Below are positions 14,301 to 23,100 of a DNA stretch of 26,899 nucleotides, one piece after another (position 1 is the stretch's first letter; every line of letters begins with the position of its first letter). The notes under the pieces are model-generated. The model had not been told where the DNA came from. It worked only from the letters and a program-made list of their open reading frames with translations, and did not search any database. A program made the translations under genes and the position numbers. Source of the stretch: a virus; the IMG/VR virus record IMGVR_UViG_3300027788_000064, positions 1-26,899 of that record. One strand, written 5' to 3'.

Positions 14301-16265
14301 TTAGAAACTTTAGTAACCTTTAAAACTACAAACGCTCAACTAGCTCAGCAAATGGACTTAGCTAGTATGGGCAATGCACAGCAAATGGAAATGGCAATAT
14401 TAGCTGACAAATCTGCTACCGACAGTGCTAACTTTACAGAAGCTAATCGTTTTAAACTTACACAGCTACAGACTGCCGCACAGCACATGGCACAAAATAC
14501 TGAGTTCCGTCAGCAGACTGAGTTAGCTAACATGAGTTCAGAGGAGCGTTTACAGCTTGCTAATCTTTCGGCTCAGAACCAAGCGTCTTCAGAGAACTTA
14601 AATGCTCGACAACAAGTAGAGCTTGCTAACTTAAACGCTAAGCTAACTACAGGCGTAAAGAATGCTGAGATGCGTCAGCAAGCAATCTCTCAAACCTTTA
14701 GTACTGATCAGCAAACAGAGCTTGCAAACTTAGAGTCTTTAAACCGTGCTGATTCTGAATCATTAACTAACGAACAGCAGTCTAAGTTAACTACATACAA
14801 CGCTAAAGTTCAACGCTCTATACGCCAGACTGAGCTTAACTCGCGCATGGAAGAAGTAAATTTAGATGCAAGACTTAAAGTAGAGCTGTCAGAACTTTCT
14901 GAAAAGAACACAACAGAAAGAGCTAATATGTCTGCTGACCAACAAATGCGTCTTGCTAATCTTAATACTCTTGTAGACTTTAAGAAAACTAATGCGGGTT
15001 TTGCACAGCAAATGGAGCTTGCAAACTTAGGTAACGAACAGCAGATGGAGTTGGCTGAGTTGTCTGAAAGAGCCGCCGCAGATAATGCAAACTTTACTGA
15101 AGGAAACAGAGGACGATTACAAGAGCTTAATACTTATGTTCAGGTCATGTCTCAAAACGAACAGCTTGAACAGAATGCTGACATGGCTAATCTCTCTATG
15201 GAAGAGAAGATCAGTCTTGCTAATCTTAGCTCACGGAGTCAAGCTGACATGGCTTCTATGTCTGCTGAGAACATTGCAGAGCTTCAAGTCTACGAAAAGA
15301 AAATGGCGGCAGGACAGGTCAATGCACAGCTTGCACAGCAAATGGGACTTGCAAATCTTAGCAACGAACAAAGCGCGGCAATGTTTAACGCTCAAATAAA
15401 CGCTAACTTTGATATGAGCGAGTTTAGCGGTGAGCAACAAATGGCACTGGCTAACAGTAAGTTTATGCAGACTATGACGGCTACAAAGTTCAGTGCCGAT
15501 CAGCAAACAGCAATACAGAACGCTACAATGCTAACACAGGTTGATCTTGCTAACGCTGATGCACGTACAAAAGTATCCGTAGAGAATGCTAAGAACTTCT
15601 TAACTGTGGACATGGCTAACCTTAACAACGAGCAACAAGGTATTGTTATGGATCAACAAATGGCTCAACAGACTTTGTTGTCTGACCAAGCCGCTAAAAA
15701 TGCCGCGTTGCAATTTGGTGCTACATCTCAAAATCAACTAGATCAGTTTTTAATTAGTCAGTCTAACAACATGAAGCAGTTCAATACAAGTGCGCGAAAT
15801 GCTATGGAGTCCTTTAACGTCACTGAAGCTAATCGTACAGCGGCTATTGAAGCAGGAAACACGTTGCAAGCTAAAAGCCTAACTGCACAGCTTGAAGCAG
15901 ATATAAGCAAGTTTAACGCTTCTATTGACAACCAACGAGACACTTGGAATGCGGCAAACGCACAGGCTGTTGAACAGTCTAACATTCAGTGGCGTAGACA
16001 AGCTAATACTGCAAACACTGCCGCCGCTAATGCGGCTAATCAACAGAATGTTCAAAACTCATATAACATCTCTGCATTAGATCAGACTCAAATGTGGCAA
16101 TCACTGCGGGACGAGGCGGCTTATGTACGACAGGCTTATGAAGCAAACGAACAACGGAAAGCATTGTTGTTACAAACTGCTATTGGTAATGAAGCTTCAG
16201 CAAAAGAAAGCGAGACAAGTTTATACACATTAACACAAGTAGCCGCAAAATATTTTGGTGGATAA
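11325..16265 (+). CDS. giant virion-type protein with disordered first part and hendecad coiled coil (1646 aa)
   Basis: Residues 1-26 are very basic and end RYAKGG. About 30-600 is low-complexity, rich in Ala, Thr, Asp and Glu, and probably disordered. At 625-715 lies a better folded block with PLWAKPAIDAMNQQMAARG and ALFNAIIQSALPMAQSNAQ, seen in other marine phage proteins. From about 715 to 1480 it is a Gln/Asn/Ala-rich helix built of 11-residue units such as QQMELANLSER, with an exact 110-aa super-repeat. The C-terminal 100 residues contain QSNIQWRRQANTANTAA and MWQSLRDEAAYVRQAYEANE, also a shared marine phage pattern. No enzyme motif was found. Location before the presumed ejection proteins suggests a virion component, perhaps internal or fibre-like. 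The start is supported by AAAGG at 11311-11315. Function unknown; the architecture is clear. Confidence 0.8.
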   Translation: MSKKENKKTANKTLKSLKRKRYAKGGRPALIPKPMPKSPAPYDDSDIKPKGATGNSSNVVKPDVSDVFVAPTITQPTASSSAQQKAISTGSVTRTGPTTTTSEVQGEGDPDSPLYDTPRPVPANSDYPTDAETRELARWNIANGFSPDTGGGSASFSTVPTDIKITGPQANIRQMESINIDSQEGITDRSAVQQLTDATDATSSTVTAETMTAEQGGVKTAVEGPTTKDAKKYTAEKAGSVGTTVAAKFDEDVTKATAGGTDGQAVASEAPKTTRDDAKETEARGTAAQRDPDLIDKKYATAATDGVAEVASGVEGPDVDTRTGVTIPQSKIDEIKLDAEKRGVDPDQALIDYRNSREFREAQTGTAAKGDAASMSSSKGTTASADFLEAANVAAGKKEQIADVGEAGFADREGRQAADQGDMDSATVGDAQAQKDRRDAVIEDQSAEATAEQTGELQDFTLELSRENQTGVAVERQYESMIIPEDKKPAQAEYYAADFTPEGGNTDIDAIPAYEVAATRTAQVGEAAQRIATELGDAESVDLVGREAITGDAPQGDAAQIGGVPTMAAATMQAVKGEDRTVAAADMNAVVANVQPEITAAIAEDPATVRVKEDEGADPQTIAAIAALPVEALVSTQMEGLLAGMEDGKTPLWAKPAIDAMNQQMAARGLSVSTVGRDALFNAIIQSALPMAQSNAQALQQRAQQNLSNQQQANLSTAQGVMQIRMQNLANRQTAASQTAQMAQQIQVQQGTFNQQAVMTSAEQRQQTELANAQMAQQRAQQTSAQTQQAAIAELSTNAQMDLANLQALNQAESQNMTADQQARLQTYNAQINKTMRQAELNQDMEKANISQSLQVEMQRVSEMNAASKDTMTAENQERMTNIQTLIDFRKTDAQFAQQMDLANMSNEQQMELANLSERAATDTANFTAENQFELTRLNNVVTRASRQAELDQQMEVANLDSSLKIELSELSEKNNTSRANMSADQQMRLKNLETLVTFKTTNAQLAQQMDLASMGNAQQMEMAILADKSATDSANFTEANRFKLTQLQTAAQHMAQNTEFRQQTELANMSSEERLQLANLSAQNQASSENLNARQQVELANLNAKLTTGVKNAEMRQQAISQTFSTDQQTELANLESLNRADSESLTNEQQSKLTTYNAKVQRSIRQTELNSRMEEVNLDARLKVELSELSEKNTTERANMSADQQMRLANLNTLVDFKKTNAGFAQQMELANLGNEQQMELAELSERAAADNANFTEGNRGRLQELNTYVQVMSQNEQLEQNADMANLSMEEKISLANLSSRSQADMASMSAENIAELQVYEKKMAAGQVNAQLAQQMGLANLSNEQSAAMFNAQINANFDMSEFSGEQQMALANSKFMQTMTATKFSADQQTAIQNATMLTQVDLANADARTKVSVENAKNFLTVDMANLNNEQQGIVMDQQMAQQTLLSDQAAKNAALQFGATSQNQLDQFLISQSNNMKQFNTSARNAMESFNVTEANRTAAIEAGNTLQAKSLTAQLEADISKFNASIDNQRDTWNAANAQAVEQSNIQWRRQANTANTAAANAANQQNVQNSYNISALDQTQMWQSLRDEAAYVRQAYEANEQRKALLLQTAIGNEASAKESETSLYTLTQVAAKYFGG
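13600..15600 (+). repeat. 330-bp (110-aa) super-repeat made of 11-residue units
   Basis: Matching codons recur exactly every 330 bp. The Met of (A/T)(N/S)M-x-A-(D/E)-x-Q-type segments is at 13938, 14268, 14928 and 15258, with the equivalent Leu at 14598 and weaker matches at 13608 and 15588. A second anchor, the Met of AQQM(D/E/G)LA, is at 14022, 14352, 15012 and 15342. Inside each unit the protein divides into ten 11-residue blocks, as in right-handed hendecad coiled coils. Confidence 0.85.
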
Positions 16266-16276
16266 GGAGAATAAAG

Positions 16277-17617
16277 ATGGGTTGGTTAAGTAAAGCGTGG
16301 AAAGGTTTAAAGAAAGGCGTTAAAGGTATTGGTAAAGGAATTAAAAGCGCTTTTAAAAAGTTTGGTAAGTTCATGGGAAAGATTGGAATTTTTGGTCAAA
16401 TAGCTATGATGTTTATTTTGCCGGGAATTGGCCAAGCTCTTAGCGGAGCATTTAGTAGTTTAGTAGGTACAACAGCGGCTACAGCTACAGCTACGGCGAC
16501 AGCGGCTACATCAGCAGTTGCGGCAGGTACAGCTACAGCGGCTCAAGCAACCTTAGCGGCTACTGTAGCAGGAGGAGGAACAGCGGCGGCTTCTGCTGTA
16601 GCGGGTACAGGACTTTTAGGAGCTACAGGAAGCGGAGTTATCTCTACGATTGCGCGAGGAGCAGGACAAGTTCTTCAAGCCGCAGGTAATTTTGTTAAGG
16701 TTGGACACAGCGCATTTAAAACTGTAACTGAAGGTATAACTTCTTTTGTAGGCGAAATGGGCAAAACAACACTAAATCAAATTCCGGGAATTAATATTTC
16801 TAGCGGATCACAAACTTTTTCAGGCGCTTGGAAAAACGTCCAAAAAAACATAATGACTAATGCAGGACAAACTATAGAGGCTTTTAATACCGCCATAGGC
16901 TATACACCGGCACCTGCGCCTGTTGTGACTGCAACGCCTACAATGGGAACAAGCGGAACACCTACAGCTACAGATTCTGTGGGGTCTATGCCTGAAACAC
17001 CTTCTCTTGCAGGAGCGGATACGCCATATGTTGAGATACCTGACGCTCAAAATAGTTTAATGGCTCAGCCTGTAACGGCTCCTGTAACAGCCCCTGTAAC
17101 AGCTTCAACAACAAACGCACTTGAAAGTTATGGGCCTTTAAAAGTTAATCCACAGTTTAGTGCGGAAGGCTTATCTCCAGAGTTTCAGCCTAACTTTGGG
17201 CCACAAGAAGGACAAAGAGGCTTTTTTGAAAGTGCTTCTAATAAAGTTGGAGAAGTTTATAGAAATGCTACAACAAGCGTAACTGAAGGATTTGATAACT
17301 TTGTAGATGACCCTGTTGGAACCTTACTTGGTGAAGACCCTGCTGAAAAAATGGTAGATAGAGCGTCTGCACAATTAACAAGTACTGGTATAAACCGTCT
17401 TGTCATGGGCAAGCCTGAAGCTCCTGATTACTTTACAACTAATATCCAAGGTATTAGTCCAATGTCATCGACTATAGAGTATGGCTCCCCTGAAATAAAT
17501 GCAAGAGCTTTTGAAATGAATACAAACTTGTTTAATTTCCAAGCTATCAGACCTTGGGGCGCATCAGCTTATAATAATCATATTCAAACTATTAATAAGT
17601 TTTATCAAGGAAATTAA
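16277..17617 (+). CDS. probable internal virion/membrane-active protein with cationic amphipathic N-terminus (446 aa)
   Basis: AAGGAG at 16264-16269 gives a strong start. The first 35 residues are Lys/Gly/Phe-rich (SKAWKGLKKGVKGIGKGIK and following), like a cationic amphipathic peptide, and run straight into a hydrophobic segment (IGIFGQIAMMFILPGIGQ, about 37-55). Next come an Ala/Thr/Gly-rich stretch (about 65-125) and a Pro/Thr/Ala-rich middle (about 210-290) with repeats of (A/P)PVTAPVTA type. The last part is mixed alpha/beta and contains FFESASNKVGEVYRNATTSV. Similar Lys-rich starts occur in unnamed marine phage structural proteins. Given its neighbours, an ejected protein that inserts into the host membrane is a reasonable inference (compare T7 gp14), but sequence identity cannot be claimed. 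Confidence 0.68.
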   Translation: MGWLSKAWKGLKKGVKGIGKGIKSAFKKFGKFMGKIGIFGQIAMMFILPGIGQALSGAFSSLVGTTAATATATATAATSAVAAGTATAAQATLAATVAGGGTAAASAVAGTGLLGATGSGVISTIARGAGQVLQAAGNFVKVGHSAFKTVTEGITSFVGEMGKTTLNQIPGINISSGSQTFSGAWKNVQKNIMTNAGQTIEAFNTAIGYTPAPAPVVTATPTMGTSGTPTATDSVGSMPETPSLAGADTPYVEIPDAQNSLMAQPVTAPVTAPVTASTTNALESYGPLKVNPQFSAEGLSPEFQPNFGPQEGQRGFFESASNKVGEVYRNATTSVTEGFDNFVDDPVGTLLGEDPAEKMVDRASAQLTSTGINRLVMGKPEAPDYFTTNIQGISPMSSTIEYGSPEINARAFEMNTNLFNFQAIRPWGASAYNNHIQTINKFYQGN

Positions 17618-17620
17618 ATC

Positions 17621-18226
17621 ATGCAGAAAGAAGAATTTTTAAAATTTAGATCGCAGATGAAAGCTCCAATTCCCGGCCAATCATTAACTAATGATCCTGA
17701 AAGCCCTGCTCCGTATGAGCAAGCACCAAGGTTTACTAGTGTACACGATGCAAGTTTATATTTATGGTCTGAAATAACTGATCCTGAAATGTATATACCA
17801 GTAATGGAATCTCTTTCAAACAAAATGCCTGTATTAAGTATAGTACAAACAATTTTGTTTGGAGAGTTTCAGCGCGGAACTTTTAATCCTGATTTGTTGC
17901 TTATGCTTGTTGAGCCTTTAACTTATATGTATATTGCTTTAGCTGAAAGGTTAGATATTGATGTTGTAATTTATGACGGTGAAGATGAAGATGAAGAAGC
18001 TGATGAAAGATTATTAGGTGCTAAGTTGCAAGAATCTCAACTTGAAGACATGAAAAAAGCGGCGCGGTCTGGTCGCGTTCCAGAAGGCGTAATAACAAAA
18101 GAAATGCAAGCGGAGTTAAAAACACTGCCAAGACTTCCTAGCCTTATGGATAGACCACCCGAAGCCCCTGAAGAAGTACAAGAACCTACAACCGACCAGA
18201 GCCTAATGGCTCCACAGCAAGGATAA
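17621..18226 (+). CDS. hypothetical acidic protein of marine phage type (201 aa)
   Basis: AAGG at 17607-17610 lies 10 nt ahead of the ATG. The start MQKEEFLKFRSQMKAPIPGQ is followed by a folded part (about 40-120) with Trp, Pro and long hydrophobic helices (VLSIVQTILFGEF, PDLLLMLVEPLTYMYIAL), and then by an acidic, Pro-rich, disordered tail (EDEDEEADE near 127). I recognise the PIPGQSLT...PDxLLLLxEP pattern from unnamed marine phage proteins encoded among virion genes. No function is known to me. The gene sits between two presumed internal virion proteins with gaps of 3 and 5 bp, so it belongs to the same unit. It could be a small core protein or an assembly chaperone. Confidence 0.7.
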   Translation: MQKEEFLKFRSQMKAPIPGQSLTNDPESPAPYEQAPRFTSVHDASLYLWSEITDPEMYIPVMESLSNKMPVLSIVQTILFGEFQRGTFNPDLLLMLVEPLTYMYIALAERLDIDVVIYDGEDEDEEADERLLGAKLQESQLEDMKKAARSGRVPEGVITKEMQAELKTLPRLPSLMDRPPEAPEEVQEPTTDQSLMAPQQG

Positions 18227-18231
18227 AAATT

Positions 18232-20172
18232 ATGGCTATGGACATGAGTAAAGTTAAGGGCCAAAGCTCTACGGAGTATGGTGAAAGTTTGTTGGCTGAA
18301 ACGCAAGCAAGTAATGCTCGTATTAGAAAACAAAATCAAAAAAACTCAGATAAATATGCGCGGATGTCTTTAGGTGTAAATGCCGCAATAGGCTTTGCTG
18401 AAAATGTAATGGAAAAAAAACAACAAGAATTTTTTGCTTTAGAAGAAAATGCAAAGAACATATTGCAAACTAAAAACGCATACACAAACGCTTCTACGGT
18501 CACTGAAGAAGAGAAGCTTGCACAGGCGAATAAAACAGGTTATAGTTCTTATTTTAATAGCATAGCTGAAAATAATGTAAGAGAAGCTTTGACTGCTAGG
18601 TATGCTGAACAAGGCGTATATAGTAAAATACAGTTTGATGGACTTGTAAAAAGTGGAGCCTTTGAGTTAGGTAAAAAATTACAAGCGGCGCATGAAGACA
18701 AGTATAAAGCCGCTCAAGATTATTTACAGACAACTGGTGAGGGAGGAAAAACAGCTTACTTAAATGTTCTTAAAAAACAAAAACCGTCTGATATTAAAGG
18801 GATGTTAAATAATTTTGTAGGCAGTGTCACAGGTCTTTCAGGCGAAGATGCTCTTAACCAACAAGCAGAATCAATTTTAGGCAGTGCAACACAATTTGAA
18901 AACTACCGCAAAATTTATCAAGAAACTAAAAATGCTGATGTTGCGATTCTTTTTGCAGAAGCTTTACCTGAAGAATTAAAACCTGCCGCACTTACCTATG
19001 GTAAAACAGCAGTTAAAACAGGTACAAACATATTAGGAGAAGATACTTTTTCTGTAATGGTGTCTGACCCAAATCAAAACGGTAAAACATGGCTTGCAGA
19101 TTTAGGTAACGGTGAAGTTCAAACAAGCACTGTTGTGAAAAAACAAAATTCATTCTCTTCTATAGTAAGCCAACTTAAAGATGGCGATGCTTTTAGTAAT
19201 CGCGGTGTAGCTATCGCAATGAAGATTCCTGATAGTTTAAAAAATAAACTAGCTGAAAATCTAAATGATAAAGCTACAGAGGCGGGAAGCGCAACTTGGA
19301 AAGATGATAAAGGGCGAATAGCTTATGTAGCGTCACAAAACAAACAACTACAAAAAGAAGTAGGCGCAGTTGCGTTACAGCTTAAAAGATCATTTAGAGA
19401 AGATATAGGCGATGATCAAATTGATACGATTACAAGTTCTTTATTAACTCTACATATTAATAACCCAAAAATGGGTGTAATGCGGAAAGGTGCAGGTGTT
19501 GCTAATCCTTATTTTACACTGCTTGCTATAGATAATGCTGTATCTTCTGGAGCTATGAAACAGAACAACGCAGTTGTATCTAAGATTTTAGGCGAAGGAG
19601 GAATAAATTTGTATTCTTCTTATGCAGAAGCTTCTAAAAATGAACGGCCTAATATTTTAAAAACTTTAGATTCTCTACACGCAAGTTCAAAAGAATCAGG
19701 GTTTGATGTTTTTAAAAATGTAATTGTAGAAGCGGATAAATTACAACTTGCTTCTAGTCAAACAGGTAATACAGCAGATTATTTAACTGATAGACAGGCT
19801 TATATACAAGCAAGTCAAAATATTACAACTGGGATAGGCTCACAAGTTAGAGCGGCACAATCGGCAGAAAAGAAATCAAACATGGATAATGTTTTTAAAG
19901 CTCTTAGCGTTATTGCAGAAGGCGACAACGAGCCTAGCATTACTTTAAACAGTAGAACAAAAAAATATAAAGATAGTGTAGCTATTGTTAAAGCCATGAC
20001 CCCTGAACAACAAGAAAAGTTTACAGTCGAGAAAAACAATAGGATAGATTATTTAAAAACAACAATGCCTAAAGTTTCAATTGCAATGCGTGGCAAAATG
20101 CGTACAGAGCTTAAAAAACTAGAAAATAACTATGATGGATATATTTCTAAATATTTCACTGAGGTTGAATAA
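18232..20172 (+). CDS. probable internal virion protein (646 aa)
   Basis: AAGG at 18219-18222 is 9 nt from the ATG; in-frame ATGs at 18238 and 18244 are less well placed. The product is largely alpha-helical, charged and Gln/Lys/Asn-rich, starting with helices such as NARIRKQNQKNSDKYARMSL and continuing through coiled-coil-like parts to the end. No catalytic motif or membrane segment is seen. It lies immediately before, and touching, the 1470-aa gene (TAA then ATG), as T7 gp15 (747 aa) precedes gp16. The simplest reading is a helical core or ejectosome protein that forms a channel through the periplasm. This rests on size, helicity and gene order. Confidence 0.62.
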   Translation: MAMDMSKVKGQSSTEYGESLLAETQASNARIRKQNQKNSDKYARMSLGVNAAIGFAENVMEKKQQEFFALEENAKNILQTKNAYTNASTVTEEEKLAQANKTGYSSYFNSIAENNVREALTARYAEQGVYSKIQFDGLVKSGAFELGKKLQAAHEDKYKAAQDYLQTTGEGGKTAYLNVLKKQKPSDIKGMLNNFVGSVTGLSGEDALNQQAESILGSATQFENYRKIYQETKNADVAILFAEALPEELKPAALTYGKTAVKTGTNILGEDTFSVMVSDPNQNGKTWLADLGNGEVQTSTVVKKQNSFSSIVSQLKDGDAFSNRGVAIAMKIPDSLKNKLAENLNDKATEAGSATWKDDKGRIAYVASQNKQLQKEVGAVALQLKRSFREDIGDDQIDTITSSLLTLHINNPKMGVMRKGAGVANPYFTLLAIDNAVSSGAMKQNNAVVSKILGEGGINLYSSYAEASKNERPNILKTLDSLHASSKESGFDVFKNVIVEADKLQLASSQTGNTADYLTDRQAYIQASQNITTGIGSQVRAAQSAEKKSNMDNVFKALSVIAEGDNEPSITLNSRTKKYKDSVAIVKAMTPEQQEKFTVEKNNRIDYLKTTMPKVSIAMRGKMRTELKKLENNYDGYISKYFTEVE

Positions 20173-23100
20173 ATGTCAGAAGAAACTAAGATGTGGACGC
20201 TAGGGCCAGTTAATTTAGGAGGCGGTGAATACGTTCCAGAAACAGGCGAGTATTCTGTTACAGATTTTGAAGAAGACCCAGTAGTAATAAGCAACTTTGA
20301 AATTGTTTCTGATTACTTAGCTGAGAATATGGGCGTAGGTTCAGCACTTGTTGATCAGTCAACTATAGGAAAGCAGACTGACGTTGCAGAGTATCAAAGA
20401 GATTTTACAGGTCGTATAGGCGCTAATTTTTCTAGGGCCGCCGCGTTTAAAGACGCTCCTGAACATGTCAAAGAAGCGCAAAGAGAATTAAATAGACGGT
20501 TTGAATCTGCTAACTTAACTGGAACAGGAGAGTGGCTAGGAGCTATCAAAGACTATACAGTAGATACTGTGTTTAACCCTGAGATGGTAGCAACTTTAGC
20601 ATCTATAGGCTCTGCTGTGCCAACAGGTGGAGTAAGTGTTGTTGGTAGAGTAGGCGCGGGTCAAGCTATTAAGTCTGCATCTAAAAAAGTTTTAGGCGAG
20701 GCGCTTACTAAATCAGTGGCTTCTTCTTCTAAAAATCCTTTAGTCTCTTCTATGGGTATTGGCTCTGTATATGGTGGGGCAGGTGGAGCAGGACTACAGT
20801 CTATGGATGTAGCAATAGATAATAGAGAAGACTACAGTGTAGGCGAAATAGCGCAAACAGCTTTAATGGGTGCGGGTTTTGGTGCGGGTATTTATGGCGC
20901 TACTAAAATAGGAAAGCAGTATTTTCAAAGAGGCACTGACTTTGCTGAAGACATTTCTGTAGAAAACGCTGTAAAGATTTTTGACGATAGCGTTAAAGAC
21001 GGCAGTGTCCCTCCTTCTGCTAATAGTATTATTGTAGATTTAACTAACTTGGGTGAGGACTCAGCTAACGTATCTAAAACAGTTAAGGATTTATTAGAAG
21101 ACACCTCAAGTTCTATTTCTGTTAATGTTAGTAAGCTTACTAAAGAACTAGGCGGCGGGGAAAAAACAAAAGAAGAAATACTAGATATTATTAAGAACGC
21201 CGCAGATAGTTCTACTACTGCTAAAGACGTAAAAAATGAAATTATGCACGGGCTTTATAAAAAAACAAGCATGGTTTCAGGACAGTTATTTGGAAAAGCC
21301 GCAGGTGTGTTGTCTCCAATGGCAAAACTTTCAGGAACTGCAAAAGTGTTGCAAGCTAAATTTAGTTATGAGTTTGGAACAGGTTGGAAAAAAAGCACTA
21401 AGGTTGTAGAAAAAGACCTGTCAGAGAACCAACGAGAAATTACAGGACGTTTTAATGAAAGGTTCCGTGGAATTGTAGAGGGTGTTTCTCTAAACGCGGC
21501 TAAAGGAACACTAGCTGAAGACGTAAACAACGTACTTATGTTAGCACTACGCGGCAATAAATCTTTAGCTAATAACGGTTTAGATAAAGCTACTAATAAA
21601 GCAATCAATGATGCGGCCAGTGAAATTAAAATATTATATAATGATATGGGCAATCAATTAAAAGACATTGGAGTTATTGACGCTCTTGTCCCAGATTACA
21701 TTCCTCGTATGTGGAATCGTAAAGCTATTGAAGAAAACCAAACTAAACTTGCAGAGCTTTTAGAATCTAAAGGCAAGTTTGGTGCAGGAGAAGGTAAAAA
21801 AGCTGTTGATGATATGCTTGCTATAAAAGATCAGATTGATGGTGGCGGCTCAGGCGGCCATTTCTTTTCAGCGAAGAGAAAATTAAATGGGATTGAAAAT
21901 GACGCAGACTTCCAAGAGTTTTTAAACAACGATGTTTTAGGATCGTTACACATGTATACTTTTCAAGCGGGAAAGTCGTTAGCTAAGCACCGCACATTTG
22001 GCGTTAATAATTTAAAAGACTTTTCAGAATTTTACATTCCACGGATTCGTAATGAGCTATTAGCTAAAGGACAGAAGCTGTCTCAATCAGAAGAAGATAC
22101 TATTTTAACATTGTACAAAACCGCTACAGGCGAAGGCATGGAAAGATACGGTAAAAAAGCACAGACGGCTGTAGATGTTTATGGCTTTGCTAACCGCGTA
22201 GCTATGCTTCCTCTTGCAACTGTTTCTAGTTTAACAGAAGTATTTCTTAACATTAGCAAAGTAGGTGTTCGTAAGTCTATAAAAGGTTTTAATGAAGCCC
22301 TAGAAATATCGTGGAAAGGTATAACTAAAGATTTAGAATCAACACTAAAGACTAATAACAATTTAACAGCCAAAGAAGCTTTTTCTGAAATGACTAAGTT
22401 TAGCATTAACATGGATCAAGCAATGGCGCAGTTAGGTGATAGACTTGCAGGTGCTGAGCTTGTTAACGAAACATTGCAAAATGCAAGCAACAAGTTTTTC
22501 CGTGTAACTATGCTAGACCAGTGGACTAAGTTTGTACAAACAACTTCTTACGCCAGTGGAAAGCTTTTAATTAAAGAAAACATTGAAGCTCTTGCGGCTA
22601 ACGGTAGCAAACCTTTAAATAAAAGACTTGAAACTATGGCAGGAGAGTTAGCTGAACTAGGCATAGATTATAAGCAAGGCGTGAAGTGGTTTAAAAATGG
22701 GTCTAAAGTTACAGATAAGTTTTATGACTCTCAAGTTCTAGGAGGAGCGGCGCGATATACTAACTCAGTTATTTTACAACCTACTTCTATGTCAGGACTA
22801 AAGCCGTTGTTGCACTCTAATCCTAAAACTGCTATTGCTTTTCAATTGTTAGGCTATCCGGTTGCCTTTACAAATACTGTATTAAAAGGAGCCGCGAAGC
22901 AACTTGTTAAAGACCCAGTACGGAACACAGCTAAAATAGCAACAGCCGCTACAATTATGACAGGCATGGCGCGTTGGACAAACTATGTTCGTTCAGATGG
23001 CGCAAGCGAAGAAGGAAAAGATTTAGATGAAATACTATATAGCTCTGTAGCTCGTTGGGGCGGTAATGGTATATTGTTAGACACGTTTGCAAGAGCGCAG

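Noticed and set aside
11325-16265. Tape measure protein of a long-tailed phage
   Set aside because: Length and helix content would fit, but the adaptor-nozzle-fibre order and lack of tail tube, sheath, chaperone frameshift or baseplate genes nearby argue for a short-tailed phage.
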